Positions 11,826 to 21,479 of a stretch of 40,879 nt of DNA are shown in pieces. The notes beneath the pieces were generated by a model, which was given only the letters and a program-made list of their open reading frames with translations, made no database searches and had not been told where the DNA came from. The translations under genes were made by a program, and so were the position numbers. How positions within the stretch are numbered: position 1 is the stretch's first letter; every line of letters begins with the position of its first letter. The stretch is from Chromatiales bacterium (GTDB lineage: Bacteria; Pseudomonadota; Gammaproteobacteria; Chromatiales; Chromatiaceae): the NCBI GenBank assembly GCA_028278145.1, contig JANQEV010000084.1:1-40879 (forward strand). Direction: 5' to 3'.

Positions 11826-14800
11826 TCAGCTTGCCACCATCATGGCAGCTTCATCCAGATCCACAGATACCAGTCTCGAAACTCCAGCTTCATGCATGGT
11901 GACGCCGGTCAGATGGTTGGCTATCTCCATAGTCAACTTGTTATGGGTGATGAATATGAACTGCACCTTATCCGACATGGATTTTACCAGTTCACAATAG
12001 CGTCCCACATTGGCGTCATCCAGCGGGGCATCCACCTCATCCAGCATACAGAATGGGGAAGGATTGAGGCTGAAGATGGCAAATACCAGGGCCACCGCAG
12101 TCAGGGCCTTCTCTCCACCTGAAAGCAGGTGAATGCTTGAGTTGCGCTTGCCTGGTGGTCGCGCCATCACGGTAACCCCGGTATCCAGCAGATCTTCGCC
12201 GGTAAGCTGCAGATAGGCATGGCCGCCTCCGAACAGGCGAGGAAACTTCTCCTGCAACCCGGAATTGACCTTATCGAAGGTCTCCTTGAACCTGGTACGG
12301 GTCTCCCGGTCGATCTTGCGAATGGCGTTTTCCAGGGTTTCCAGGGAGTTGGTAACATCCTCATGTTGTGAATCCAGGTACTCCTTGCGCTCGGACTGCT
12401 CCTGGTACTCATCAATGGCCGCCAGGTTGATGGGGCCCAGGCGTCGAATACGCATATCCATACGCTCCAGTTCCTCTTCCCACTTACCAGGAGTGGCATC
12501 TTCCGGCAGGTCAACCGTCAGCTCATCACGGGCAAATCCTGACTCTTCGATCTGTTCCTCTATGGTGCGATAACGTACCAAGATCTCCTGGTGCTGCAGT
12601 TTGCCCTGATCCAGGATACTGCGCTCCTTCTCCACCTCTTGCTCTGCATCACTCCGCTCCTGCTCATGCTTGCGCAGTGCGGTATCGATCTCTTCCAGGG
12701 TCTTGCGTGCCGCCTGCATCTCACTTTCTATACCTACTCGCAGTTGCAGCTGCTGTTCCAGATCTTTACTGTTCTGCTCCAGTGGCGCCTTGCTTTCATC
12801 AATAGAACTCTTCAGCTCATCCCTGCGTGCAGAGAGATGGGTGATCTGATGTGTCATCCGCTCCAGATTCTGCTGCAGAGAGTCTTGTGAAGAACGCATG
12901 GACTCTATGCGTAGGGCGATCTCATGGGCCTTACTGCGTAGATCCAGGGTCTCATCCCGGATATCGGTACGCTGGCTGCGCAGCTCATCCCGACGTTTAA
13001 TCAGAACCTCACGTTTTTCTGTCAGGGCCTCCATCTCGGCCAGGGCCTCATGCAACTTGGTGCGGGCCTGGGTTACCTCTTCCTGTTCCCTTTTCTGCTG
13101 CTCATGCAGCTCACTGATCTCGCGGCTGATACTGTCGTTACGATTTTTCTGCTGCTCAGCCCGTGCTACCCGACCACTCAGGTTAGAACGGATGTCAGAC
13201 AGAGCACGGTTTACCTGGTTTAACTGACCCTGGACCTGATCGCGCTCCTGCTCCACCTGGTGTAGCCCATCTCTTCCATCCTGCACTGCACTCTGCAGCT
13301 GCTCAGACCTGCTCTGAAGTTCCTGCTTACGCTGGGCCAGTTCGCGCATCTCCTGCTCACGCTCCAACACGCCAGAGGTCTCACCCGTCACCCGGTTCAA
13401 TCTCAGCCAGTTGGGGCCGACCCAGATTCCAGTCTTGGTTATTACCGATTCGTTTACTTGCAGTGAACCACGCAAGGCCAGCGCCTGCTGCAGATCATCC
13501 GCCGCCTTTACCCCTGACATCAGTGGGCCCAGGTCCCAGGGGGCCTTTACCTTATTCAGAAGCGAGCCTGCCGCCAGGTTGCCAGGGCCACCTCTGGCAG
13601 TTGTATCAAACAGGGAGATAGCACTCTCCTGCAGCGCCTCCATATCCCTGGCCAGATCATCCACGCCATCGGCACAAATGGCCTGCAGATGGAATCCAAG
13701 CACTGTCTCCACTGCTCTTTGCCAACCACTGTCCACTTCAATCTTTTCCGCCAGCCGTGCCGCCTTATCCAACTGGTGCTGCTCCAACCACTGCGCCGTC
13801 TCTTTACCCTGTTTTCCCAGAGCAGCCTCTTGCAGTGTCTCCAGTGAGGCCTGGCGTCCGTTTACCCGTTGCAGTTCTGCCAACACCTCATTCTGTTCTG
13901 CCTGGAGACTGTTGTTCTTTTCTCGTGCCGCCTTGATGGCGTCAACGGCCTGGGTCAACTGCCCTTGAAGTACTCCTACCTGTGCCTGCTGCTCTGTCTC
14001 CTGCTGCTGAAACCCTGCTATCTCCTGTTGCAGACTGGGTTCCATCAGGCGTTCCAGCTCTGACTCCAGGCGCTGTAACCGCATCTGGTGATTCTTTTCC
14101 TGCTGCTCCAGCTGGTTGATGCGAGTACGCTCCACTTGTGCCGCTTGCGCCGGCTCTGCAGCATGTCGGTTAAACTCATCCCACTCATTCTGCCAGGTAG
14201 TGAGTTCCTGCTCGGCCTGAGAGAGTTTGTCAGAAGCGGCCTGCTCCAGTTTCCTGGCCTCATGCAGGTGAGGATCTTCTTCCTCCAGGATGCGATTGAT
14301 CTCTTTCAGTCTCTCACTGTCCTGCTGCTGGTGATCTGTTGACTCCTGCCAGGCCTGTTGGGTCTGTTCCAGGTCCAACTCCTGCTGCTGGCGAACCTCT
14401 GTAGTGTGTTTTATGGTCTGTTCCAGACGGGCAATCTCAGCTCCCACGGCATAAAAACGGCCCTGAACTGCGTTGAAGTCGTCATTGGCCTCGGTGTGCT
14501 GCTCTCTTTCCTGCTCTATCCTGGCTTCAAGACTGCGCTGCTTGGCCAAAGCGGCATCCATTACGGTGGTCTGATCCCGCAGTTTTTTCTCTCCCTGCTG
14601 TAGCTCCTCACCCATTACCTGCCAGCGCAGAGCCAGTAGCTCCGCCTTCATGCGGCGCTCCTGCTCTTTGAGTACCTTATACCTTTCTGCGGTGGCAGAT
14701 TGGCGCTTCAATCGTTGAAGTTGTTTCTCAACTTCTTCACGTAAGTCATCTAATCTACTGAGATTATCCCTTGTTCTCTTAATGCGATTCTCGGTCTCAC

Positions 14801-15332
14801 GTCTACGCTCCTTATACTTGGAGATACCAGCAGCCTCTTCCAGAAAGGCGCGCAGATCCTCCGGTTTGGCCTCGATCAGGCGGGAGATCATGCCCTGTTC
14901 GATGATGGAATAACTGCGCGGACCCAGGCCGGTACCCAGAAACAGATCGGTGATATCACGCCGGCGGCAGCGTACACCATTCATCATGTAGTTGGACTGG
15001 CCATCCCGGTGTACCTGGCGTTTTACCGAGATCTGGCTGTACTTGGCGTATTGACCACCAGCACTACCGTCACTATTGTCGAATAGGAGTTCGATACTGG
15101 CAGAACCAATGGGCTTTCTGGTGGACGAACCATTAAAGATCACATCCGCCATGGACTCACCACGCAGCATCTTGGCTGAGCTCTCACCCATCACCCAGCG
15201 CACTGCATCGATGATATTCGACTTTCCACAACCATTCGGCCCCACCACACACACCAGGTTACTGGGGATGTTTACCGTGGTTGGATCGACAAATGACTTG
15301 AATCCCGCTAGTTTTATTTTTTCCAAACGCAT
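11826..15332 (-). CDS. smc: Chromosome segregation ATPase SMC
   Basis: SMC is the ATPase of the bacterial condensin complex with ScpA and ScpB, and it compacts and aligns replicated chromosomes. The 1168 residues have the classic layout: Walker A GPNGCGKS at 31-38, a long coiled coil, a globular hinge at about 510-650 (containing ICADGVDDLARDMEAL and GGPGNLAAGSLLNKV), a returning coiled coil, the ABC signature LSGGEKALTA at about 1070 and Walker B FCMLDEVDAPLD at about 1094. Length is normal. The gene starts with ATG at 15332 and has long AT-rich upstream DNA with palindromes. It is the first gene of the smc-zipA-ligA cluster. Confidence 0.98.
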   Translation of the reverse strand: MRLEKIKLAGFKSFVDPTTVNIPSNLVCVVGPNGCGKSNIIDAVRWVMGESSAKMLRGESMADVIFNGSSTRKPIGSASIELLFDNSDGSAGGQYAKYSQISVKRQVHRDGQSNYMMNGVRCRRRDITDLFLGTGLGPRSYSIIEQGMISRLIEAKPEDLRAFLEEAAGISKYKERRRETENRIKRTRDNLSRLDDLREEVEKQLQRLKRQSATAERYKVLKEQERRMKAELLALRWQVMGEELQQGEKKLRDQTTVMDAALAKQRSLEARIEQEREQHTEANDDFNAVQGRFYAVGAEIARLEQTIKHTTEVRQQQELDLEQTQQAWQESTDHQQQDSERLKEINRILEEEDPHLHEARKLEQAASDKLSQAEQELTTWQNEWDEFNRHAAEPAQAAQVERTRINQLEQQEKNHQMRLQRLESELERLMEPSLQQEIAGFQQQETEQQAQVGVLQGQLTQAVDAIKAAREKNNSLQAEQNEVLAELQRVNGRQASLETLQEAALGKQGKETAQWLEQHQLDKAARLAEKIEVDSGWQRAVETVLGFHLQAICADGVDDLARDMEALQESAISLFDTTARGGPGNLAAGSLLNKVKAPWDLGPLMSGVKAADDLQQALALRGSLQVNESVITKTGIWVGPNWLRLNRVTGETSGVLEREQEMRELAQRKQELQSRSEQLQSAVQDGRDGLHQVEQERDQVQGQLNQVNRALSDIRSNLSGRVARAEQQKNRNDSISREISELHEQQKREQEEVTQARTKLHEALAEMEALTEKREVLIKRRDELRSQRTDIRDETLDLRSKAHEIALRIESMRSSQDSLQQNLERMTHQITHLSARRDELKSSIDESKAPLEQNSKDLEQQLQLRVGIESEMQAARKTLEEIDTALRKHEQERSDAEQEVEKERSILDQGKLQHQEILVRYRTIEEQIEESGFARDELTVDLPEDATPGKWEEELERMDMRIRRLGPINLAAIDEYQEQSERKEYLDSQHEDVTNSLETLENAIRKIDRETRTRFKETFDKVNSGLQEKFPRLFGGGHAYLQLTGEDLLDTGVTVMARPPGKRNSSIHLLSGGEKALTAVALVFAIFSLNPSPFCMLDEVDAPLDDANVGRYCELVKSMSDKVQFIFITHNKLTMEIANHLTGVTMHEAGVSRLVSVDLDEAAMMVAS

Positions 15333-15373
15333 AGGCGCTAAAGATACAGTTTGACCGGGTTAGACACAAGCGG

Positions 15374-15388
15374 ATTGTGCAGCACAAT
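15374..15388. promoter_or_regulatory. Perfect 15-base palindrome upstream of smc
   Basis: ATTGTGC-A-GCACAAT is a perfect odd-centred palindrome 42 bases before the smc start codon, in AT-rich divergent intergenic DNA. The size and place fit an operator of a dimeric repressor or activator. It does not match LexA or CRP consensus well. The bound protein is unknown. Confidence 0.35.
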
Positions 15389-15467
15389 TTACTTTAAATA
15401 ATGATTGTAATATATTGTTATTATTATGTATTTATTGATACTGTATGAAACTTGGTCACTCAAAACA

Positions 15468-15480
15468 GTGATCCGATCAC
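15468..15480. promoter_or_regulatory. Perfect 13-base palindrome in the smc-queF gap
   Basis: GTGATC-C-GATCAC is a perfect dyad, and it overlaps a second one, TCACT-N6-AGTGA, at 15456-15471. It lies about 130 bases before queF and 136 before smc, so it could serve either. The remaining gap (15389-15610) is AT-rich, with no preQ1 riboswitch fold that I can recognise and no gene. Confidence 0.3.
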
Positions 15481-15610
15481 ACTATGCTGTAAAACGATAC
15501 AATATGGCTAATTCCATGGCCAAAAACAGACTGAATCTATAGATGGAGTAGTTGGATGATGTTCCGTATAATCAGCAGCCAATTTTCTTTAATTATCTTA
15601 CAGTAAGCGC

Positions 15611-16000
15611 ATGTCAACCAAACCATCCAAACAGCTGGAGGTGTTTGAAAACCCCCAGCAGGAAACCGATTACACCATCCGTATCACGGTGCCAGAATTT
15701 ACCTGCCTCTGCCCCAAAACCGGGCAACCTGACTTTGCCGATCTGACTCTGGAGTATATCCCTGATCAACTCTGTGTGGAGCTGAAGTCACTCAAGCTGT
15801 ACGTCTGGTCTTTCCGTGATGAGGGTGCCTTCCACGAGGATGTCACAAATCAGATCCTCAGGGATCTGGTGGCAGCCACAAATCCCAGGTTTATGCGGCT
15901 CACAGCTAATTTTAACGTGCGTGGCGGAATATATACCACTGTAGTGGCGGAACATCGGGCAGAGGGATGGCAACCACCACCACCTGTCACCCTGCCATGA
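15611..16000 (+). CDS. queF: 7-cyano-7-deazaguanine (preQ0) reductase QueF, short type
   Basis: QueF reduces preQ0 to preQ1 with NADPH in queuosine biosynthesis in the cytosol. The 129 residues match the unimodular type. The catalytic cysteine is C34 in [16 protein letters not shown]. The family motif that binds NADPH is [13 protein letters not shown], and the conserved acidic/histidine pair is in FHEDV. The ATG at 15611 begins the only frame that gives a full-length family N terminus; its ribosome-binding site is weak. No other queuosine gene is nearby. The following tviB-like gene is 48 bases away and functionally unrelated. Confidence 0.95.
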   Translation: MSTKPSKQLEVFENPQQETDYTIRITVPEFTCLCPKTGQPDFADLTLEYIPDQLCVELKSLKLYVWSFRDEGAFHEDVTNQILRDLVAATNPRFMRLTANFNVRGGIYTTVVAEHRAEGWQPPPPVTLP

Positions 16001-16048
16001 CCACCAACAGGTGGAGATAACAACAACTGAAAATGGACAGCAATCACT

Positions 16049-17326
16049 ATGCTAACACTTGAACAGACAAGGATAGGTGTTATAGGCCTGGGTTATGTGG
16101 GTCTACCCCTGGCTGTAGAGTTTGGTCATAAATACCCCACCGTGGGTTTTGACGTAAACAGTACTAGAATCCAGGAGCTGCGGGCAGGCAAAGATTCCAC
16201 CCTGGAGGTAGAACCAGAGCACCTGGCTCAGGCTGAAATGCTCACCTTTTCAGATCAGGCCTCGGCACTAGATGGATGTAATATCTACATTGTCACGGTT
16301 CCCACCCCAATTGACGAACACAAACAGCCAGACCTTTCCCCGATCCGTACTGCAAGCCATACCCTGGGGCAGATCCTGAAATCTGGTGACATCGTCATCT
16401 ACGAATCCACGGTATTTCCAGGGGCAACCGAAGAGGAATGTGTTCCTATTCTAGAGGCGGATTCTGGCCTCAAACTCAACCGGGATTTTTTCGTTGGCTA
16501 TAGCCCGGAACGTATTAATCCTGGGGATAAGGAACATCGCCTGCCCAATATCCTCAAGGTAACGTCAGGATCTACCCCGGAGATCGCAGACTTTATTGAT
16601 GAGCTATACAGCAGCATCATCACCGCCGGTACCCATAAGGCCAGCAGCATCAAGGTGGCCGAAGCAGCCAAGGTGATCGAGAACACACAACGTGACCTGA
16701 ATATTGCCCTGATTAACGAACTGGCAATCATATTCAATCGCCTGGGTATAGACACTCTGGAGGTACTGGAAGCCGCAGGCAGCAAGTGGAACTTCCTGCC
16801 GTTCCGGCCTGGACTGGTGGGTGGCCACTGTATTGGCGTGGATCCTTACTACCTTACCCACAAGGCCCAGGCCATCGGCCATCAGCCAGAGGTGATTCTG
16901 TCTGGTCGCCGTATCAATGACCACATGGCAGAGTACATTGTCAGTGTAGTCATCAAGATGATGATCCAGCGTGGCTTACCCATTGCCCATGCCAAGGTAC
17001 TGGTCTTGGGGCTCACCTTTAAAGAAAACTGCAATGATCTGCGTAACACCAAGGTTGCAGATATGGTGAGAGAATTCGAGAACTATGGAGTTCAGGTAGA
17101 TGTTTACGACCCCTGGGCAGATCCGGATGAGGCTCGACATGAATACGGCATTGAGCTTCTGGAACAGCCACAAAAAAACAGCTACGCTGCCACGGTACTT
17201 GCAGTAGCCCACCAACAGTTTACCGAGTTAAGCCCTGAGACCATCCGCAGCTATGGGATAGATAACTCCATTCTGTATGACGTAAAGCATGTGCTGCCTA
17301 TAGAGGCAGTGGATGGCCGGTTGTAA
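16049..17326 (+). CDS. tviB: TviB/WbpA-type nucleotide-sugar 6-dehydrogenase
   Basis: This 425-residue enzyme oxidises the C6 hydroxyl of a UDP-sugar twice with NAD+. The N-terminal Rossmann motif is [14 protein letters not shown]. The nucleophile is C261 in the [16 protein letters not shown] motif, which groups it with UDP-GlcNAc or UDP-GalNAc dehydrogenases (Vi-antigen TviB, WbpA) rather than UDP-glucose dehydrogenase, where the pattern differs. The C-terminal UDP-binding domain has [20 protein letters not shown]. Its product would feed amino-uronic-acid surface polysaccharide. It is 38 bases upstream of the epimerase gene and likely cotranscribed; no glycosyltransferase or flippase adjoins the pair. 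Confidence 0.92.
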   Translation: MLTLEQTRIGVIGLGYVGLPLAVEFGHKYPTVGFDVNSTRIQELRAGKDSTLEVEPEHLAQAEMLTFSDQASALDGCNIYIVTVPTPIDEHKQPDLSPIRTASHTLGQILKSGDIVIYESTVFPGATEEECVPILEADSGLKLNRDFFVGYSPERINPGDKEHRLPNILKVTSGSTPEIADFIDELYSSIITAGTHKASSIKVAEAAKVIENTQRDLNIALINELAIIFNRLGIDTLEVLEAAGSKWNFLPFRPGLVGGHCIGVDPYYLTHKAQAIGHQPEVILSGRRINDHMAEYIVSVVIKMMIQRGLPIAHAKVLVLGLTFKENCNDLRNTKVADMVREFENYGVQVDVYDPWADPDEARHEYGIELLEQPQKNSYAATVLAVAHQQFTELSPETIRSYGIDNSILYDVKHVLPIEAVDGRL

Positions 17327-17364
17327 AACTATACAAAAGTAAAATATATCGGAGATGTAACAAA

Positions 17365-18372
17365 ATGAAGGTTCTTATTACCGGAAGCGCAGGTTTTATC
17401 GGTTCAGCCCTTTCCCTGCGACTACTGGAACGTGGTGATGAGGTTATTGGACTCGACTGCCTTAACGACTACTATGACGTTAACCTAAAGAAGGCACGCC
17501 TGGCCCGCACCCAGTCTCACGCCGGTTACACGGATCTGCGCATCAACCTGCATGACCGTGAGGCAGTGGCAGACGCCTTTGCCAAGTACAAGCCCAACCG
17601 GGTGGTAAATCTAGCGGCACAGGCCGGCGTACGCTACTCCATTGAAAACCCACAATCATACATCGACACCAACCTGGTGGGTTTCGGAAATATTCTGGAA
17701 GGATGTAGGCATAACGATGTTGAGCACCTGGTATATGCCTCCAGCAGCTCTGTGTACGGCGCCAACACCAACATGCCATTTTCGGTACATGATAATGTTG
17801 ATCACCCGCTGAGCCTGTATGCCGCCAGCAAAAAGGCCAATGAGCTGATGGCCCATACCTACAGCCACCTGTATCAGTTACCAGTGACAGGCCTGCGTTT
17901 CTTCACTGTATATGGGCCCTGGGGGCGGCCTGACATGGCACTGTTCCTGTTCACCCGCAGTATCCTGGCTGGGGAGCCTATTAACGTATTCAACTATGGC
18001 AATCACCGCCGTGACTTTACCTATATAGATGACATAGTGGAAGGTGTTATCCGCACCCTGGACCGAGTGGCAACCCCAAATCCAGATTGGAACGGCGATA
18101 ACCCTGACTCCGCCACCAGCCAGGCACCATATCGTCTCTACAACATTGGCAACAACAACCCGGTGGAGTTAAAAGAGTATATCTCGGTACTGGAGGATTG
18201 CCTGGGGAAAAAGGCAGAACAAAACCTGTTACCACTACAGCCAGGAGATGTTCCTGACACCTATGCCAACGTTGAGGCACTGGTACAGGACACCGGTTAT
18301 AAACCGGAGACAACCATTCAGGAAGGTATAGCAAACTTTGTGGAGTGGTATCGGGAGTACTACAAGGTATAG
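17365..18372 (+). CDS. NAD-dependent sugar epimerase, UDP-glucuronate 4-epimerase-like
   Basis: A 335-residue extended short-chain dehydrogenase that inverts C4 of a UDP-sugar acid for surface polysaccharide. It has the NAD motif [11 protein letters not shown], the catalytic SSSSVYG serine region and the YAASK Tyr-Lys pair. The segment [19 protein letters not shown] is typical of the CapI/LpsL UDP-GlcA 4-epimerase group. Because its partner gene is TviB-like, the real substrate could instead be the N-acetyl amino-uronic sugar, as with TviC (inference). A good GGAGATG ribosome-binding site precedes the ATG. It converges with the Sel1 gene, with only 2 bases between stops. Confidence 0.9.
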   Translation: MKVLITGSAGFIGSALSLRLLERGDEVIGLDCLNDYYDVNLKKARLARTQSHAGYTDLRINLHDREAVADAFAKYKPNRVVNLAAQAGVRYSIENPQSYIDTNLVGFGNILEGCRHNDVEHLVYASSSSVYGANTNMPFSVHDNVDHPLSLYAASKKANELMAHTYSHLYQLPVTGLRFFTVYGPWGRPDMALFLFTRSILAGEPINVFNYGNHRRDFTYIDDIVEGVIRTLDRVATPNPDWNGDNPDSATSQAPYRLYNIGNNNPVELKEYISVLEDCLGKKAEQNLLPLQPGDVPDTYANVEALVQDTGYKPETTIQEGIANFVEWYREYYKV

Positions 18373-18374
18373 GA

Positions 18375-19010
18375 TCAAAGAGCTCTGGCCTGTAGCCATT
18401 CACCAGCCAGTGCTTTAGCCTGCTGCAGTTGCTGACTGGTCATTTTTGTTGCAACTATATCCATGCCATCCAGAAGACAGTCACAGATTGCATCATTCTT
18501 GCTGGCAATATAAAACCACTTGTAGGCTTGCACATAATCCAGGGCTACATGTCGCCCCTCGCTGTATAGTTGCGCCAGATCCAACTGGGCATATCCATCG
18601 CCATTGTTGGCAGCCTGTAGATACCAATGCAGGGCTTTTTTATAATCTACTTCTACACCACGCCCAGAGGTATAGAGAAAAGCCAGTAAGGCCTGGGCAC
18701 GCATATTGCCATGTGTGGCTGCACGTGCGTAATACTCGGCACCCTTGGTCAAGTCTGCAGTAACACCATACCCATTGTTGTACATACGACCAACCAGGAT
18801 CTGCGCTTCCGTATCACCAGCATCAGCCAGAGGCAGCAGTTTCTGCCAGGCAATGGCGTAATCCTCCATTTCATAGGCATCTTTACCACTGGCATAATCG
18901 GCTCGAACTATGGATGTTATAGCAAGCAGAGTGAGCAACATGCCAAAGCAAGCATACCAGCGCCATATGCTGTCTTGCAGATAACAACAAGTGTGATGCT
19001 TTTGGCTCAT
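18375..19010 (-). CDS. Sel1-repeat (SLR) exported protein
   Basis: This 211-residue protein has an N-terminal hydrophobic segment at about 20-37 (signal peptide or anchor) and then Sel1-like repeats at about 60-165. The repeat signatures are AQILVGRMYNNGYGV, AQALLAFLYTSGRGVEVDYKKALHWY and AQLDLAQLYSEGRHV. Such alpha-solenoids mediate protein contacts, often in the periplasm. The C-terminal part is helical. GAGGTG precedes the ATG at 19010. It starts 16 bases after the chemoreceptor gene on the same strand, so the two may be one transcript. A link to chemoreceptor function is inference. Confidence 0.88.
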   Translation of the reverse strand: MSQKHHTCCYLQDSIWRWYACFGMLLTLLAITSIVRADYASGKDAYEMEDYAIAWQKLLPLADAGDTEAQILVGRMYNNGYGVTADLTKGAEYYARAATHGNMRAQALLAFLYTSGRGVEVDYKKALHWYLQAANNGDGYAQLDLAQLYSEGRHVALDYVQAYKWFYIASKNDAICDCLLDGMDIVATKMTSQQLQQAKALAGEWLQARAL

Positions 19011-19026
19011 AGAGACACCTCACCAA

Positions 19027-20910
19027 TTACTGGATTTTGAAACGACTAACCAGTTGCTGCAGATGTTCTGATTGATTGGTTAACTCATCGCCAACCGAAG
19101 ATGTACGCTGCGCACCTTTCGCACTGAGTTCTGCTGCATCACCAATCTTCACCACATTAATATTGATCTCTTCTGCCACCATGCTCTGCTCTTCTGCTGC
19201 ACTGGCTATCTGAGTAATCATGTCTGTAGTTGACATTACAGATTGTATGATGCGTCCCAGAAATTCGTTAAGTTTTCCTGCCTGATCTACGCTCTTACAA
19301 GTAATATCGCGATTCTGTTCCATGGCAGCCACGGCCTTACGCGCCCCATCCTGGAGATTCTCGATCATGTCCTGAATCTCCTGGGTAGACTGCTGAGTTC
19401 TGGAAGCAAGCGAACGCACCTCATCTGCCACTACAGCAAAGCCACGACCCTGCTCACCAGCACGTGCGGCCTCAATAGCTGCATTCAGTGCCAAGAGATT
19501 TGTCTGTTCAGCAATTCCACGAATAACATCCAACACTGCCCCGATATTATCGGTATCCTGTCCCAGCTGTTGAATGGTTTCGGTAGTATCATCCATCTGC
19601 TCTGCCAACCCTTTAATGCGGCTCACAGTCTCATCAACTACATGGTGACCACTTTCAGCTTCCTTATTGGCATAATCTGCTGCACCTGAAGCTTCAGTCG
19701 CACTTTTCGCTACAGCCTGGACAGTAGCAACCATCTCTTCCATAGCTGTTGCCATATGCCCCAATTGATCACGCTGATTCTGCATAAGATCATTTGTATC
19801 ATGGGCAACTTGCTCCAGCTCTGAGACCTGGCTGGTAATATGCTGGGAACTGCTGACAACCCCATTAACATCAGAACTCAGGCGCTCAATCAGATTGGCA
19901 AGGGTGGATGTTATTATCGATATCTCTTTCAGCCCAGTCCCATTTGAGGAACAGGTAACCGTCAAATCGCCAGATGCTACCAGCTTCATGGACTTGACAG
20001 CTTGAGCTACAGGAATAAACAGGGCCTTACGCAGAATCCACAATGCCCCCAAGGTACCCAGAATAATTAGAGCAGCAAATATGGCAAGAATCTTGGTTTG
20101 TATATCCTGAATACCGGCATTTAACTCAGTGAAATCCTCTAGGGCTTCTACGGCTACCGCCGGCTCACCAAGATTAGAGCGGGCCATGTATTCAACTATT
20201 GATCTGTTTTCTTGATTTGCCTGTTCCCAATCACCTGCTTTCAACAGCTCTCTGCCGTCTGTACTTTTTAAGATGATTGGTAAACCTACAGTGTGTGAAA
20301 GTGTCTTTAACTGAAATACCGGGCTGGTAACTATCTCGGTATAACCTATCAGTCTCAGGCCACCTAAAGGTACCAGGGTGGAGTAATAGGGCTCATTGTT
20401 CCAGCTCCATAAGGCACCCAGACGTTTCATGCGATCTGCGCCTTTGCGCCCTGCTGCCTGCTTACGTAGTTCCTCTGGCATCTTACTGGGGAAATTTGCC
20501 GGCTTTCTGTCAGACTGCACCAGTGGCTTGAAGTCTTTGTCATATAGACGTACAGCTTTTAGATCGATCACTCCAGTATTAACAAATTTTGTTCCAAATA
20601 GATTACTAGTCAACTTCTTTTCAAGGTCTTGCTTGGCAGCAGCATCTCCTGATTTGGCAACCTTCTTGACCAGTTTTTTCATCTCCTTGCTCTTCAGTAC
20701 ATAACCGCCTAGCTCTGCCGAAGGTTTCTGCAAGATCTGCATCTCTGCATCTATGGTAGTTCCCAGAAGACGGGCTACTGACTGCCCCTGGAATTCCAGT
20801 GCAGCGGTACGGAACATACCTGTGGTGAAGAGGCTAATCACCATGACTGTAGCACCACCAGCAATGATGATGGTCAGGATGATTGCTTTGATGGAGATGC
20901 GTTGAAACAT
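19027..20910 (-). CDS. Methyl-accepting chemotaxis protein with a periplasmic sensor domain
   Basis: A 627-residue classical chemoreceptor. The first membrane helix is at about 8-30 and the second at about 272-294. The periplasmic domain between them (about 240 residues) contains VRLYDKDFKPL and ALWSWNNEPYYSTLVPLGGLRLIGY, a pattern like single- or double-Cache-type sensors. HAMP follows at about 295-350, then the signalling domain with the tip motif [20 protein letters not shown] and flanking methylation helices. The C terminus lacks an NWETF-type pentapeptide. It is apart from the che operon and is followed by the Sel1 gene. The ligand is unknown. Confidence 0.94.
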   Translation of the reverse strand: MFQRISIKAIILTIIIAGGATVMVISLFTTGMFRTAALEFQGQSVARLLGTTIDAEMQILQKPSAELGGYVLKSKEMKKLVKKVAKSGDAAAKQDLEKKLTSNLFGTKFVNTGVIDLKAVRLYDKDFKPLVQSDRKPANFPSKMPEELRKQAAGRKGADRMKRLGALWSWNNEPYYSTLVPLGGLRLIGYTEIVTSPVFQLKTLSHTVGLPIILKSTDGRELLKAGDWEQANQENRSIVEYMARSNLGEPAVAVEALEDFTELNAGIQDIQTKILAIFAALIILGTLGALWILRKALFIPVAQAVKSMKLVASGDLTVTCSSNGTGLKEISIITSTLANLIERLSSDVNGVVSSSQHITSQVSELEQVAHDTNDLMQNQRDQLGHMATAMEEMVATVQAVAKSATEASGAADYANKEAESGHHVVDETVSRIKGLAEQMDDTTETIQQLGQDTDNIGAVLDVIRGIAEQTNLLALNAAIEAARAGEQGRGFAVVADEVRSLASRTQQSTQEIQDMIENLQDGARKAVAAMEQNRDITCKSVDQAGKLNEFLGRIIQSVMSTTDMITQIASAAEEQSMVAEEININVVKIGDAAELSAKGAQRTSSVGDELTNQSEHLQQLVSRFKIQ

Positions 20911-20946
20911 GCCATTTACTCCGACTGAGTTATTGTTATACCCGGT

Positions 20947-20986
20947 CGGGGCAAAGCGTTATCTAAAGTGATAACGCCCCGCCCCG
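20947..20986 (-). terminator. Hairpin terminator after the rhodanese gene
   Basis: A two-tier stem: inner GCGTTATC/GATAACGC with a 6-base loop, outer CGGGGC/GCCCCG, separated by three unpaired bases on each side. It starts 11 bases after the rhodanese stop on minus and ends before the chemoreceptor start. No T run follows, so it may be partly Rho-assisted. Confidence 0.6.
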
Positions 20987-20997
20987 CACATTCGGTA

Positions 20998-21435
20998 TTA
21001 ATTGGCTACTGGCAGACCCTTGGCTACCCAGTCATCCCAACCGCCACGGTACCAGTAGACAGTTTTATAGCCTTCTGCTACAGCAGCCTTGCAGGATTTA
21101 ACACTGCGGCCACATTTCTTACCGTTACAATAGAACAGCACCGGAGTGTCTTTGCTAGGAATTACTTTAGCCAAAGATTCTGGATTGGTTTCGGTATCTG
21201 GTAGAGAAACGGCACCTTCTATAAAGCCACCTGCATAATCCTGGGCGGTACGTGCATCGACAATCACCAGATTATCATGCGCTTCTACCAGGGAGATCAG
21301 CTTTTCCGCGGTTACTTTAGTAGTGCCAGGGATCTGATCTGGGGTTTCACCTTTACTTGCAAGCACCTGTCCGGCACCCAGGAACAGTAGTGACACAATG
21401 AATATATTCAATACTCTGTTGGCTAACAATTTCAT
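20998..21435 (-). CDS. Periplasmic single-domain rhodanese
   Basis: A 145-residue sulfurtransferase. Residues 1-26 form a signal peptide (ANRVLNIFIVSLLFLGAGQVLA). The rhodanese domain spans about 38-142, with VIVDARTAQDYAGGFIEGAV and the active-site loop FYCNGKKCGRS, so the persulfide-carrying cysteine is C103. A second cysteine at 108 could allow disulfide regulation. The ATG at 21435 is chosen because GGAG stands 9 bases upstream and the signal peptide starts there; the frame opens earlier at a TTG. The role is probably sulfane-sulfur transfer or thiol handling in the envelope. A perfect 18-base palindrome lies 27 bases upstream. Confidence 0.9.
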   Translation of the reverse strand: MKLLANRVLNIFIVSLLFLGAGQVLASKGETPDQIPGTTKVTAEKLISLVEAHDNLVIVDARTAQDYAGGFIEGAVSLPDTETNPESLAKVIPSKDTPVLFYCNGKKCGRSVKSCKAAVAEGYKTVYWYRGGWDDWVAKGLPVAN

Positions 21436-21461
21436 CTCAAAATTCTCCAGTGGTTTTTTCA

Positions 21462-21479
21462 AAATACTACTTAGTATTT
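21462..21479. promoter_or_regulatory. Perfect palindrome at the rhodanese promoter
   Basis: AAATACTA-CT-TAGTATTT is a perfect 8+8 dyad with a 2-base centre, 27 bases before the rhodanese start codon. Size and AT content resemble ArsR-family operators, some of which sense persulfide in sulfur bacteria, but the binding protein is not known and none is encoded next to it. Confidence 0.45.

Noticed and set aside
13411..13968. 185-residue open frame on plus
   Set aside because: Antisense to the smc hinge; Ser/Arg/Ala-rich and without motifs.
15333..15610. preQ1 riboswitch before queF
   Set aside because: No stem-loop plus A-rich tail of the known preQ1 classes could be found in the leader.
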